Positions 6,849 through 13,742 of a stretch of DNA of 16,307 nucleotides are shown here, piece by piece; the stretch's first letter is position 1, and the number at the start of each line of letters is the position of its first letter. Position numbers and translations under genes: made by a program. This DNA is from Elusimicrobiota bacterium. GTDB lineage: Bacteria > Elusimicrobiota > Elusimicrobia > JACQJN01. Below the pieces are notes generated by a model that saw only the letters and a program-made list of their open reading frames with translations, searched no databases and was not told the DNA's origin. The stretch is taken from the NCBI GenBank assembly GCA_016205045.1, contig JACQJM010000180.1:1-16307 (forward strand). Reading direction: 5' to 3'.

Positions 6849-8034
6849 AAATAATCCCCAAACCTTTTCCCACTTTTTTAAACTTCTCCAGGGCGGTTTC
6901 TAGGTTTTTTAATGTGTGGCCGGCGGTGACAATGGTTCTGAGACGCTCTTTGCCTTTGGCGACGGTAGGAAATCCTATGGCCAGGGCGAAGACTCCCTCC
7001 TGAAACAGTCCATCGCTGAACTTCTTAGCCTTGGCGGTATCTCCCACGATAATGGGTGTGATGGGAGTTTCACTCATGCCTGTATCAAAACCCAATTTTT
7101 TAAGCCCCTCTTTAAAAAACTGTGCATTCTCCCAAAGTTTTTTGATGCGCTGCGGCTCATTCTCCAAAACATCCAAAGCGGCGATACAAGTTGCCACCAC
7201 CGAAGGAGGATGAGAACTGGAGAAGAGAAAAGGTCGAGCCGTAGAGATTAAATAGTCCCGCATAGACTGTGTGGAGGCCACATAGCCCCCTATGGCCCCC
7301 ATGGCCTTGGAAAGAGTTCCTATCTGGATGGGCACTTTTCCCTTCAGATTAAAGTGATCCACGGTCCCTTTCCCATTCCGTCCCAAGACACCACTGGAAT
7401 GAGCATCATCCACCATCAAGATTGCCTCGTACCGGTCGCATAAATCTACGATCTCCGGCAAGGGAGCGATATCCCCATCCATGCTGAACACCCCATCCGT
7501 GACCACCATTCTGCGGCGCGCGTTCCGGGATTCTGAGGATTCTAAAATCGCCTGGAGGGATTTCATGTCCTTGTGAGGATAAATTTTCCTCTGAGCCTTG
7601 GCCAACCGAGATCCATCCACAATGGAGGCATGGTTAAGCTCATCCGAGATTAAAAAATCCTGATCCGAGTTCATCAAGGATTGACACACCGCCACGTTTG
7701 TGGCGAACCCTGACTGGATCACTAAAGCCGCTTCGGTGCCCTTAAAACGAGCCAGTCTCTGCTCCAGTTCTTGATGAATGTCCATGGTGCCTATGATGGT
7801 GCGCACCGCCGCGGTGCCCACCCCATAATCCTTGATGGCCTGGATGGCCGCCTTCTTCAGTTTAGGATGCGTAGTGAGGGCCAAATAGTTGTTGGATGTG
7901 AGGTTGATGACTTTCTTTCCGTTGACGATGGAAACCGGTTCCTGAGCCGACTCCAAAACCTTAAGCTCGATGAAACGTCCCTCCACCTTCATCTGTGCGA
8001 TGTCTTCTTGCAAAAAACTCAGTGAATATGACAT
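6847..8034 (-). CDS. kbl: 2-amino-3-ketobutyrate CoA ligase (glycine C-acetyltransferase)
   Basis: This PLP enzyme of the alpha-oxoamine synthase family cleaves 2-amino-3-ketobutyrate with CoA to glycine and acetyl-CoA. Seen in the sequence: NLTSNNYLALTTHPKL, YGVGTAAVRTIIGTMDIHQELE, DELNHASIVDG, the cofactor-contacting DDAHSSGVLG (209-218) and the PLP lysine Lys243 in GTLSKAMGAIGG. The frame extends upstream to 8112, but those 26 codons are repeat sequence. The family-like start MSYSLSFLQEDI at 8034 gives 395 residues, the normal length. BioF-type activity is an alternative for this family, but the threonine dehydrogenase gene immediately upstream on the same strand favours Kbl. Only a weak ribosome-binding site is visible. 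Confidence 0.92.
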   Translation of the reverse strand: MSYSLSFLQEDIAQMKVEGRFIELKVLESAQEPVSIVNGKKVINLTSNNYLALTTHPKLKKAAIQAIKDYGVGTAAVRTIIGTMDIHQELEQRLARFKGTEAALVIQSGFATNVAVCQSLMNSDQDFLISDELNHASIVDGSRLAKAQRKIYPHKDMKSLQAILESSESRNARRRMVVTDGVFSMDGDIAPLPEIVDLCDRYEAILMVDDAHSSGVLGRNGKGTVDHFNLKGKVPIQIGTLSKAMGAIGGYVASTQSMRDYLISTARPFLFSSSHPPSVVATCIAALDVLENEPQRIKKLWENAQFFKEGLKKLGFDTGMSETPITPIIVGDTAKAKKFSDGLFQEGVFALAIGFPTVAKGKERLRTIVTAGHTLKNLETALEKFKKVGKGLGII

Positions 8035-8056
8035 TTTGATTTGAGTTGAGCTCACT

Positions 8057-8158
8057 TTACCCCTCACCCTACCCTCTCCCCTGGCCGTATGGAATTTGGG
8101 GCCAGGGACCATGCGAAAAGACGTTCTCCATATCGCAAGGCCCTCAAGGGGAGAGGGA
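8057..8158. repeat. Palindromic repeat between tdh and kbl, same family as in ligA
   Basis: CCCCTCACCC-TA-CCCTCTCCCC occurs at the left, and GGGGAGAGGG (8149-8158) pairs with CCCTCTCCCC (8073-8082). Inside, CTGGCC pairs with GGCCAG to give a short stem. The left half has the same two 9-bp words as the ligA insertion, while the interior is longer and different. It fills nearly all of the 130 bp between tdh and kbl and keeps a frame open upstream of the kbl start. Confidence 0.75.
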
Positions 8159-8164
8159 ATAAAC

Positions 8165-9202
8165 TTACGGCACCAACATCACCTTCCCGCACTCTTTTTT
8201 GGGGGAAGAGAGAACCTCGAAAGCCTTAGCAAAATCTTTCATAGGAAATGTGTGGGTAATGGTGGCTGACAAATTCACGGCTTTCGACTTGAGCAGGCTT
8301 TCCATTTTGACCCACGTTTGAAATATTTCACGTCCCACGATACCGTAAATCCTGATTCCCTTAAAAATGACGTCATTGGCCCAGTCAATGGTCAGCTTTT
8401 CTGAAGGAATGCCGAATGCAGTCATGCGTCCCCCATTGCGGAGACACTGAAAACCCAAAGTAACCGCTTGAGGGTTGCCGGACATCTCTAGAACAACGTC
8501 CACTCCATCTTTGGAGTCGCAAGCCTTAAGGATATCCTGAAGAATATTGGAAGAAGCAGGGTCCAATACCACATCCGCTCCCATCTTCTCCGCCAATTTG
8601 CGGCGGTATGCAGAGCCTTCCACCACAATAACGGGCTTTGCTCCAGAAGCCTTGGCCACCGCCACAGAAAAAAGGCCTTGGGGACCACATCCCATCACCA
8701 GCACGGATCGATCCATCACCTCTTCTACAAGAACCGCATACACCGCATTTCCCAAGGGCTCCATGAGAGAACCCACCTCTTTGAGAGAACCATTGGAATG
8801 CTTCCAGGCGCAACGAGCGGGAATGACCGCATATTCAGAAAAACCACCCCGGACATCCACTCCAATGATCTTCATCTGTTTACAGACATGCTTCTGGCCG
8901 TGCTGGCATTGGTAGCAATGACCGCAATAGATATGTGATTCTACCGAGACAAAATCTCCTTTCTTAAAATCGCCAGCCGCAGAACCCACCTCCGTCACCT
9001 CTCCACAAAATTCATGCCCAAACACAAGGGGAAGTTTCAAACGACCAGGCGCCCAACTGGACCAGTAGTAGATGGGAAGGTCGCTCCCGCAAATGGAAGC
9101 TCGATATACCTTAACTAAAACCTCATCCGGCTTGGGCTTGGATATCTCATTCTCCCCATATTCCGCCCCCACCCCCACCCGGACTTTACAGATAGCTTTC
9201 AT
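8165..9202 (-). CDS. tdh: L-threonine 3-dehydrogenase, zinc-dependent
   Basis: This enzyme oxidises L-threonine to 2-amino-3-ketobutyrate with NAD, supplying Kbl. It is a medium-chain dehydrogenase of 345 residues. The catalytic-zinc region shows Cys38 (SICGSD), His63-Glu64 (FGHEFCGEV) and Glu149. The structural zinc site is Cys93, Cys96, Cys99 and Cys107. The Rossmann glycines are in GCGPQG (171-176). The PIYYWSSWAP stretch after CGSD matches threonine dehydrogenases, which have DxHIYxWxxWA there. A general sorbitol-type dehydrogenase is the alternative, but adjacency to kbl argues for Tdh. Spacing to kbl is 130 bp, occupied by a palindromic repeat. Confidence 0.9.
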   Translation of the reverse strand: MKAICKVRVGVGAEYGENEISKPKPDEVLVKVYRASICGSDLPIYYWSSWAPGRLKLPLVFGHEFCGEVTEVGSAAGDFKKGDFVSVESHIYCGHCYQCQHGQKHVCKQMKIIGVDVRGGFSEYAVIPARCAWKHSNGSLKEVGSLMEPLGNAVYAVLVEEVMDRSVLVMGCGPQGLFSVAVAKASGAKPVIVVEGSAYRRKLAEKMGADVVLDPASSNILQDILKACDSKDGVDVVLEMSGNPQAVTLGFQCLRNGGRMTAFGIPSEKLTIDWANDVIFKGIRIYGIVGREIFQTWVKMESLLKSKAVNLSATITHTFPMKDFAKAFEVLSSPKKECGKVMLVP

Positions 9203-9209
9203 AACTAAG

Positions 9210-9305
9210 TTATAGCGTTATTGCGTTCATTGCGTTATAGCGTTGTCGAACTTGATCCTCATAATATTTTCAACTCTATGACCCTATAACTCTATAACAC
9301 AATAA
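9210..9305. repeat. Two-armed inverted octamer repeat between proline dehydrogenase and tdh
   Basis: The left arm is TTATAGCG, TTATTGCG, TTCATTGCG and TTATAGCG (9210-9242). The right arm is CTCTATGA, CCCTATAA, CTCTATAA and CACAATAA (9274-9305). The reverse complement of the right arm (TTATTGTG, TTATAGAG, TTATAGGG, TCATAGAG) matches the left arm, with consensus TTATWGNG. The period is 8 bp here, with one 9-bp unit, against 7 bp elsewhere in the window. It occupies almost the whole intergenic gap. Confidence 0.8.
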
Positions 9306-9314
9306 CTGGTTATG

Positions 9315-10163
9315 TTATCCTTTTACTAAACTCTTCAACACAAACATCCAATTTTCTTTTCTCTCTCTTAAACGTCTATAAAAATAGGGCATCCAATGGG
9401 TCCCATAAGGCACATAAATCCTCACCCGATACCCCTCTCCCAGCAAACGAGACCATAAACTTCTTCTCAACCCACACAACATCTGGAACTCAAATCGATC
9501 CGAAGAAATTCCATGGCTTTTCGCGAAATCAATGGCCGCATAGAGCCGATCGTCATCATGAGTCGCCAATCCAGGATAATACCCTTCTTTTAACAACTTC
9601 TGTGCCAAGAAATCATAATTTTCGTTAACTTTCTCCTTCTCCTGAAACGCAATCTTGGGAGGTTCTCGATAAGCTCCCTTGCACAGTCGCACCCTCACCT
9701 TCTTTCGGTTCAACATTTCTATATCTTTTTCACTGCGGTATAGAGACGCTTGAATGACCGCGCCCACATTGGAATGCTCGGGGAAAACCCGATAGATCAA
9801 ATCCAGAGTTTTTTGAGTATAGGCGGAACTCTCCATATCGATCCGAACAAAATTTTTAAACCGGGCCGCTTCTTTCAAAACTCGCACGAGGTTTTCTCGG
9901 CAAAGCTCCTCATCAAACCCCAGCCCCATCTGGGTGAGCTTGACCGAAATATTGCAGTCCACTTCCGCCTCGGCGATTTTTCTTAAAAGGAGAATATATT
10001 CCTGGGTGGCGGCTTGAGCTTGGGCAGAGTCTTTCACCTCTTCGCCCAGAAAATTAAGACTAGCCAAGAGGCCCTGCTCATTAAGTTGACGCACTGCCTC
10101 TACCGCCTCGGAAACATGCTTTCCTGCCACAAAACGACTCGCCAAAAACGTAAGAATACTCAT
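9315..10163 (-). CDS. Proline dehydrogenase, monofunctional
   Basis: This FAD enzyme oxidises proline to pyrroline-5-carboxylate and passes electrons to the respiratory quinone pool. The TIM-barrel motifs are visible in order: ISVKLTQMGLG (72-82), FVRIDMESSAYT (105-116), VIQASLYRSEKDI, VRVRLCKGAYREP (156-168), LATHDDDRLY (199-208), FEFQMLCGLR (224-233) and VRIYVPYGTHWMPYFYRRL (247-265). The length of 282 residues fits the short stand-alone form. No pyrroline-5-carboxylate dehydrogenase gene lies in the window. It is the first gene of a minus-strand run with tdh and kbl. I leave the symbol empty because putA and putB usage varies. Confidence 0.92.
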   Translation of the reverse strand: MSILTFLASRFVAGKHVSEAVEAVRQLNEQGLLASLNFLGEEVKDSAQAQAATQEYILLLRKIAEAEVDCNISVKLTQMGLGFDEELCRENLVRVLKEAARFKNFVRIDMESSAYTQKTLDLIYRVFPEHSNVGAVIQASLYRSEKDIEMLNRKKVRVRLCKGAYREPPKIAFQEKEKVNENYDFLAQKLLKEGYYPGLATHDDDRLYAAIDFAKSHGISSDRFEFQMLCGLRRSLWSRLLGEGYRVRIYVPYGTHWMPYFYRRLRERKENWMFVLKSLVKG

Positions 10164-10180
10164 GGAACTCTAAGGAGTTG

Positions 10181-10423
10181 ATCCCACCGACCTTTCATGG
10201 CACTCTGATGCTGAGAAACACATTGATACAGCGTGTTGGAATAATATCAGTTCCCACTGCGAGGTTATCGGATTTTAAATCCTACTTTCAGTTCGCATCA
10301 GAGAGCGGTTTAGACCGCTGAAGCTTGAAATTTTAATCCACCGCTACTCGAGCGGGGTTCTGTTTGCTGGCAATACACCGAGAGAACAGATTCTAAGCGG
10401 TCTTGCCATGAAAGGTGTGGGAT
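10181..10423. other. Structured element bounded by a long inverted repeat (candidate ncRNA or non-autonomous mobile element)
   Basis: The ends pair over 20 bp: ATCCCAC (10181-10187) with GTGGGAT (10417-10423), a CG bulge, then ACCTTTCATGGCA (10190-10202) with TGCCATGAAAGGT (10404-10416), which is perfect. Directly inside, CTCTGATGC (10203-10211) pairs with GCATCAGAG (10295-10303). Next come AGCGGT-TTAG-ACCGCT (10304-10319), CCGCT-ACTCG-AGCGG (10341-10355) and TCTGTT (10359-10364) with AACAGA (10385-10390). AGCGGTC (10396-10402) could alternatively pair with GACCGCT (10313-10319). The helices abut as in a multibranch RNA. No open frame of note lies inside. Its outer ends match those of the element at 10564-10648. 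Confidence 0.65.
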
Positions 10424-10449
10424 GAATTTTACCTTTTTTGTTTCTCATG

Positions 10450-10458
10450 TGCTATAAT
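10450..10458 (+). promoter_or_regulatory. Extended -10 promoter for the DUF4912-GH57 genes
   Basis: TGCTATAAT (10450-10458) is an extended -10 hexamer (TGn plus perfect TATAAT). No good -35 is visible at 17 bp; TTTACC lies 19 bp upstream. Transcription would start near 10465, leaving a leader that contains the hairpin at 10526-10546 and the three-way element before the downstream gene. Confidence 0.6.
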
Positions 10459-10563
10459 AGCGCCATACTGTTACTATTCAATTTTATTTTCTAACTCAGT
10501 GATAAATTTTTATACAAGAGGAAAGTGCTCCCGTGAAAGCGGAGCAGGGTGGGTGGCAAGGTG

Positions 10564-10648
10564 ATCCCACCACCTGTCTGGTCCGATCTCATGTCGGACC
10601 CAAAATCTCACGCGGTTTGCTGTGGCAAACCGAGACAGGTGGTGGGAT
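10564..10648. other. Three-way-junction element directly before the DUF4912 gene
   Basis: A perfect 16-bp outer stem, ATCCCACCACCTGTCT (10564-10579) with AGACAGGTGGTGGGAT (10633-10648), encloses two hairpins: GGTCCGA-TCTCATG-TCGGACC (10580-10600) and CGGTTTGC-TGTG-GCAAACCG (10613-10632). They are joined by 12 unpaired bases, and both abut the outer stem. A separate small hairpin TGCTCC / GGAGCA (10526-10546) precedes it. The right end of the outer stem overlaps the ATG at 10647. The end sequences match those of the 10181-10423 element, followed in both cases by GATGAATT. Confidence 0.75.
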
Positions 10649-11132
10649 GAATTCTCAAATTTTCCACCTCCCGCTGGGCCCACTGGATGATTCACTGAAA
10701 ACTCTAGTCCAGGAGGATTCGCCAAGAGTGACAAACTGGTTCGATTCTTCCCCTGACAAAGATCGACTCATTGCCCTCCCTCGAGACGCCCACTGGATAT
10801 TTGTGTGCTGGGAATTTGTCCCGGAACTCCAGGAAAAAATCCAGGCGGAGAGCAAAAAAAATAATCTGGAAGCTTTTCTCGAGCTGTATTCTGCCGAAAC
10901 CAACCAAAGCGTCCTTTCCATTCCGGTGGATGCCTCCAAAGGACGCATGTACCTCAAGGCTTCTGTCTCGGGCAAATCCTATTATGTGGAGCTAAAGCTC
11001 CGATCCAACAATGGCACCCCTTTCACAACCTTGCGTTCGAATATCCTCACCCTCCCCTACGGTTACCCTGCGGACGGATCAGAAGAAATGACCTCGGTAC
11101 CTTCGCGATTTCTCTCTCTAGCCCTTTTATGA
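10647..11132 (+). CDS. DUF4912 domain-containing protein
   Basis: This protein of about 162 residues has the DUF4912 hallmark LPRDAHWIFVCWEFVPELQ (44-62), then a beta-rich segment with LELYSAETNQSVLSIPVDA, YLKASVSGKSYYVELKLRSNNG and TLRSNILTLP. The domain's molecular role is not established. In many bacteria it is encoded beside GH57 glucan branching enzymes, as here, where its stop overlaps the next start (ATGA). This suggests a role in alpha-glucan metabolism, which is an inference. Start choice is uncertain: the same frame is open to a GTG at 10533 with an AGAGGAAA ribosome site, but those 38 extra codons are formed entirely by hairpin sequence. ATG at 10647 has only a sequestered GGTGG upstream. 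Confidence 0.8.
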   Translation: MNSQIFHLPLGPLDDSLKTLVQEDSPRVTNWFDSSPDKDRLIALPRDAHWIFVCWEFVPELQEKIQAESKKNNLEAFLELYSAETNQSVLSIPVDASKGRMYLKASVSGKSYYVELKLRSNNGTPFTTLRSNILTLPYGYPADGSEEMTSVPSRFLSLALL

Positions 11133-12736
11133 GCACCCATAAAGGGTACCTCTCCTTTGTTTTACACGCCCACCTTCCTTTTGTGCGTCATCCTGAGCAC
11201 GAATATTTTCTTGAGGAAGATTGGTTATTTGAGGCCATCACCGAAACTTACCTTCCCCTTTTGTTCTCCTGGGAACGTCTGATGCAAGATGGGATCCAAC
11301 CCAAAGCGGCCATCTCCTTTTCGCCAACTCTGTGTGCCATGCTGGAAGATTCCTTGCTCCAAAAAAGATACCGCCGTCATGTAGAAAACCACTTGGAACT
11401 TTGCGAAAAAGAATTAGTCCGAACACGCAACCATCATCTCAACCACAAAACGGCCCGGCTTTACCATGAACGTTTCAAACAATGTTTGGCTGTCCTGGAC
11501 AAATACCAAGGCAATATCTTAACCCCTTTTAAACAACTCAAAGAAGCAGGAGCTATTGATATCCTGACCTGCACCGCCACTCATGGCATGCTACCCTTGA
11601 TGGTTCATCCGGAAGCGGTACGGGCTCAGATCGCCTTAGCCTTTGCAGAATACCAACACCGCTTCGGCTCTAAACCCGGAGGGGTATGGTTGGGAGAATG
11701 CGCCTACGATCACCGGGTAGGAACCTTTCTGAAGTCAGCGGGGTTTGAGTTCTTTTTTCTAGATCATCACGGCGTTACCTATGGACGGCCTGCTCCACGG
11801 TATCAAGCGTACGCTCCTGTGCTGACCCCTCATGGGGTAGCGGCCTTTGGCCGGGATACAGAAACGGCCCAGCAAGTGTGGAGTGCCACGGATGGATATC
11901 CTGGTGATCCCCACTATCGCGAATTTTATCGTGATTTGGCTTTTGATGCAGATGAAAATTATATTCGGCCCTATCTTCATCCTGATGGGGTTCGGCGCAA
12001 TGTGGGACTGAAATATCACCGGGTAACCGGAAAAGTGGAGCTTAACCAAAAAGAGCCTTACGATCCTGAAGCAGCCTCCGCCACGGTTGAACGCCACGCA
12101 GAAGACTTTCTCAAAAAACGCTTAAAACAAACGGAACAACTCTATGATTCCTTAAAAATCAAGCCCGTGATTACCGCCATGTACGACGCCGAACTGTACG
12201 GTCATTGGTGGTTTGAAGGGCCTCAGTTTCTAGAGCAAATTTTGAGGAAAATCCGCTCCCAAAGATTGCCCATTAAAACTGTCACCCCCACAGAATACCT
12301 TCACAACTCTCCTCAGTTGCAACCCATAGAGCCGGAAATTTCTTCGTGGGGAGATAAGGGGTATTTCGAAGTTTGGCTGAACTCCTCTAATGAGTGGATA
12401 TACTTACCCCTTAACAAAGCGGCTGAAAAGATGATCCAGATGGCCAATCGTTTTCAGAGCATGCGTTTAACTGATTTGGAAAGGCGGGGATTAAACCAGG
12501 CGGCCCGAGAATTGCTTCTCGCTCAAGCCTCGGATTGGGCTTTCATGATGACGGTGGGATCGCATGTCAGCTATGCGGAAAATAGAATCAAATCCCATCT
12601 AGGCAATTTCAATAAATTACACTACCAAATCTCTGAGAAAGATATTCAAGAAAAATCGCTTCAAAAACTCGAATCTCAAAACAACATCTTCCCCCACATC
12701 GACTTCAAGATATTCTGTTCTGCTCCAGCATTATGA
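11129..12736 (+). CDS. GH57 family 1,4-alpha-glucan branching enzyme
   Basis: The enzyme introduces alpha-1,6 branches into glycogen-like glucans. The GH57 conserved regions are visible: HAHLPFVRHPE (13-23), the nucleophile Glu190 in VWLGECAYD (186-194), WSATDGYPGDPHYREFYRD (251-269), and Asp353 in MYDAELYGHWWFEGP (351-365), the position expected for the acid/base. The helical C-terminal part has SDWAFMMTVG and a family-like ending NIFPHIDFKIF. The 535-residue length is close to characterised GH57 branching enzymes. It is translationally coupled to the DUF4912 gene. Amylopullulanase-type GH57 members are an alternative but are usually longer. The 3' flank is a GTAGTAG heptamer array. Confidence 0.92.
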   Translation: MSTHKGYLSFVLHAHLPFVRHPEHEYFLEEDWLFEAITETYLPLLFSWERLMQDGIQPKAAISFSPTLCAMLEDSLLQKRYRRHVENHLELCEKELVRTRNHHLNHKTARLYHERFKQCLAVLDKYQGNILTPFKQLKEAGAIDILTCTATHGMLPLMVHPEAVRAQIALAFAEYQHRFGSKPGGVWLGECAYDHRVGTFLKSAGFEFFFLDHHGVTYGRPAPRYQAYAPVLTPHGVAAFGRDTETAQQVWSATDGYPGDPHYREFYRDLAFDADENYIRPYLHPDGVRRNVGLKYHRVTGKVELNQKEPYDPEAASATVERHAEDFLKKRLKQTEQLYDSLKIKPVITAMYDAELYGHWWFEGPQFLEQILRKIRSQRLPIKTVTPTEYLHNSPQLQPIEPEISSWGDKGYFEVWLNSSNEWIYLPLNKAAEKMIQMANRFQSMRLTDLERRGLNQAARELLLAQASDWAFMMTVGSHVSYAENRIKSHLGNFNKLHYQISEKDIQEKSLQKLESQNNIFPHIDFKIFCSAPAL

Positions 12737-12740
12737 AAAA

Positions 12741-12768
12741 GTAGTAGGTAGAAAGTAGTAAGTAGTAG
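12741..12768. repeat. Heptamer repeat after the GH57 gene
   Basis: Four 7-bp units, GTAGTAG, GTAGAAA, GTAGTAA and GTAGTAG, follow the branching-enzyme stop by 4 bp. A weak CGGAA-TTA-TTCCG hairpin (12775-12787) lies between them and the stop of the convergent pseudouridine synthase gene. Confidence 0.75.
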
Positions 12769-12779
12769 GGAATACGGAA

Positions 12780-13742
12780 TTATTCCGATTTGATAAAATT
12801 CCAGGCTTTTTTGAAATCGGTAGGAACCACTGCTTTAAACCGCACCCTCTTTCCCGTTCTAGGGCAGTCGAATTCAAGTTGATAGGCATGCAGTAACATG
12901 CGGGGAACTCCGGAAGCTTCGTTCTTTTTGCCATAGAGATGGTCCCCTACGACAGGATGTCCCATGGTGGACAAGTGAACTCGAATTTGATGCGTTCTGC
13001 CGGTCTTGGGAAAAACTTCCAGTAACGTGGCTGCAGAAGAACGCTTGACCACACGATAACCCGTGACCGCCTCCTTTCCACTCCCCATCACCTCTATTTT
13101 CCGACCATGCGGCTTGCGGCCCAAAGGTATTTCTAAAAGTCCCTGGTCATTTTTGACTGCTCCCTTTACCACCGCACGATACACCTTCTTAACTTGACGT
13201 AATTTAAACTGATTCATTAAAGAATTGTAGGCTGGAGCCGTTTTAGCAACCACCATTACCCCGCTAGTTTCAGCATCTAATCGATGAACCACTCCCATCC
13301 GCGGTACTTTGCGTTGAATAATTTTAGGACGCAGTTTCAAAAGATATCCCACCAAGGAGGGACGGGATTCCATCAAAGCCGCCCTAGGGTGATTTAGCCA
13401 GCTGGTCCCAGCTGGATGAACGACCAATCCTGAGGGCTTATTCAACACTAATACCTCATTGTCCTCAAAAAGGATGGCTTTCTCGAAATCCCAATTTCCA
13501 TCCATCCTGACCCCTGACCCCTCATCCCTCACCCCTGCCTCAATAGGCCATTTTATTTCCACCAACTGTCCCGCACTCAAACGGAAACTGCGTTCCCGCT
13601 CCACCCCGTCTACCCTGACATAACCACGCCCTATCATGTTCTGAAAAAAAGATCTTGAGTATCCCGTAAAATGCTTGGTCAAATAAGCATCCAGACGCAC
13701 TCCCGAATCATGAGAAATAAGTTTATCTATTTTTTTCCGCAT
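12780..13742 (-). CDS. RluA/RluD-family pseudouridine synthase with repeat-derived linker
   Basis: This enzyme isomerises specific uridines in RNA, typically large-subunit rRNA. An S4 RNA-binding domain occupies residues about 15-65 (VRLDAYLTKHF, YVRVDG). The catalytic domain follows with DNEVLVLNKPSGLVVHPA (94-111), the HRLD motif with catalytic Asp156, KKVYRAVVKG, and KTGRTHQIRVHLSTMGHPVVGD. Between the two domains, residues about 69-81 (AGVRDEGSGVRMD) are encoded by a 7-bp tandem repeat at 13505-13539. The linker is a permissive site, so activity should be retained. Which RNA position is modified cannot be told from sequence; RluD is the closest general type. The start overlaps the end of lgt by 20 bp. 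Confidence 0.9.
   Translation of the reverse strand: MRKKIDKLISHDSGVRLDAYLTKHFTGYSRSFFQNMIGRGYVRVDGVERERSFRLSAGQLVEIKWPIEAGVRDEGSGVRMDGNWDFEKAILFEDNEVLVLNKPSGLVVHPAGTSWLNHPRAALMESRPSLVGYLLKLRPKIIQRKVPRMGVVHRLDAETSGVMVVAKTAPAYNSLMNQFKLRQVKKVYRAVVKGAVKNDQGLLEIPLGRKPHGRKIEVMGSGKEAVTGYRVVKRSSAATLLEVFPKTGRTHQIRVHLSTMGHPVVGDHLYGKKNEASGVPRMLLHAYQLEFDCPRTGKRVRFKAVVPTDFKKAWNFIKSE
13505..13539. repeat. Heptamer repeat inside the pseudouridine synthase gene
   Basis: Five consecutive 7-bp units on the plus strand: TCCTGAC, CCCTGAC, CCCTCAT, CCCTCAC, CCCTGCC. They fall exactly in the linker between the S4 and catalytic domains and remain in frame with the gene on the minus strand. Confidence 0.8.

Noticed and set aside
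8035..8112. Upstream start of kbl at 8112
   Set aside because: The extra 26 codons are encoded by the palindromic repeat and do not resemble the enzyme family. The MSYSLSFLQ start gives the normal length.
10516..10560. RNase P RNA or cobalamin riboswitch, because of GAGGAAAGT and CAGGGTG-like words
   Set aside because: The remaining conserved RNase P and cobalamin-riboswitch core sequences are absent and the predicted helices do not match.
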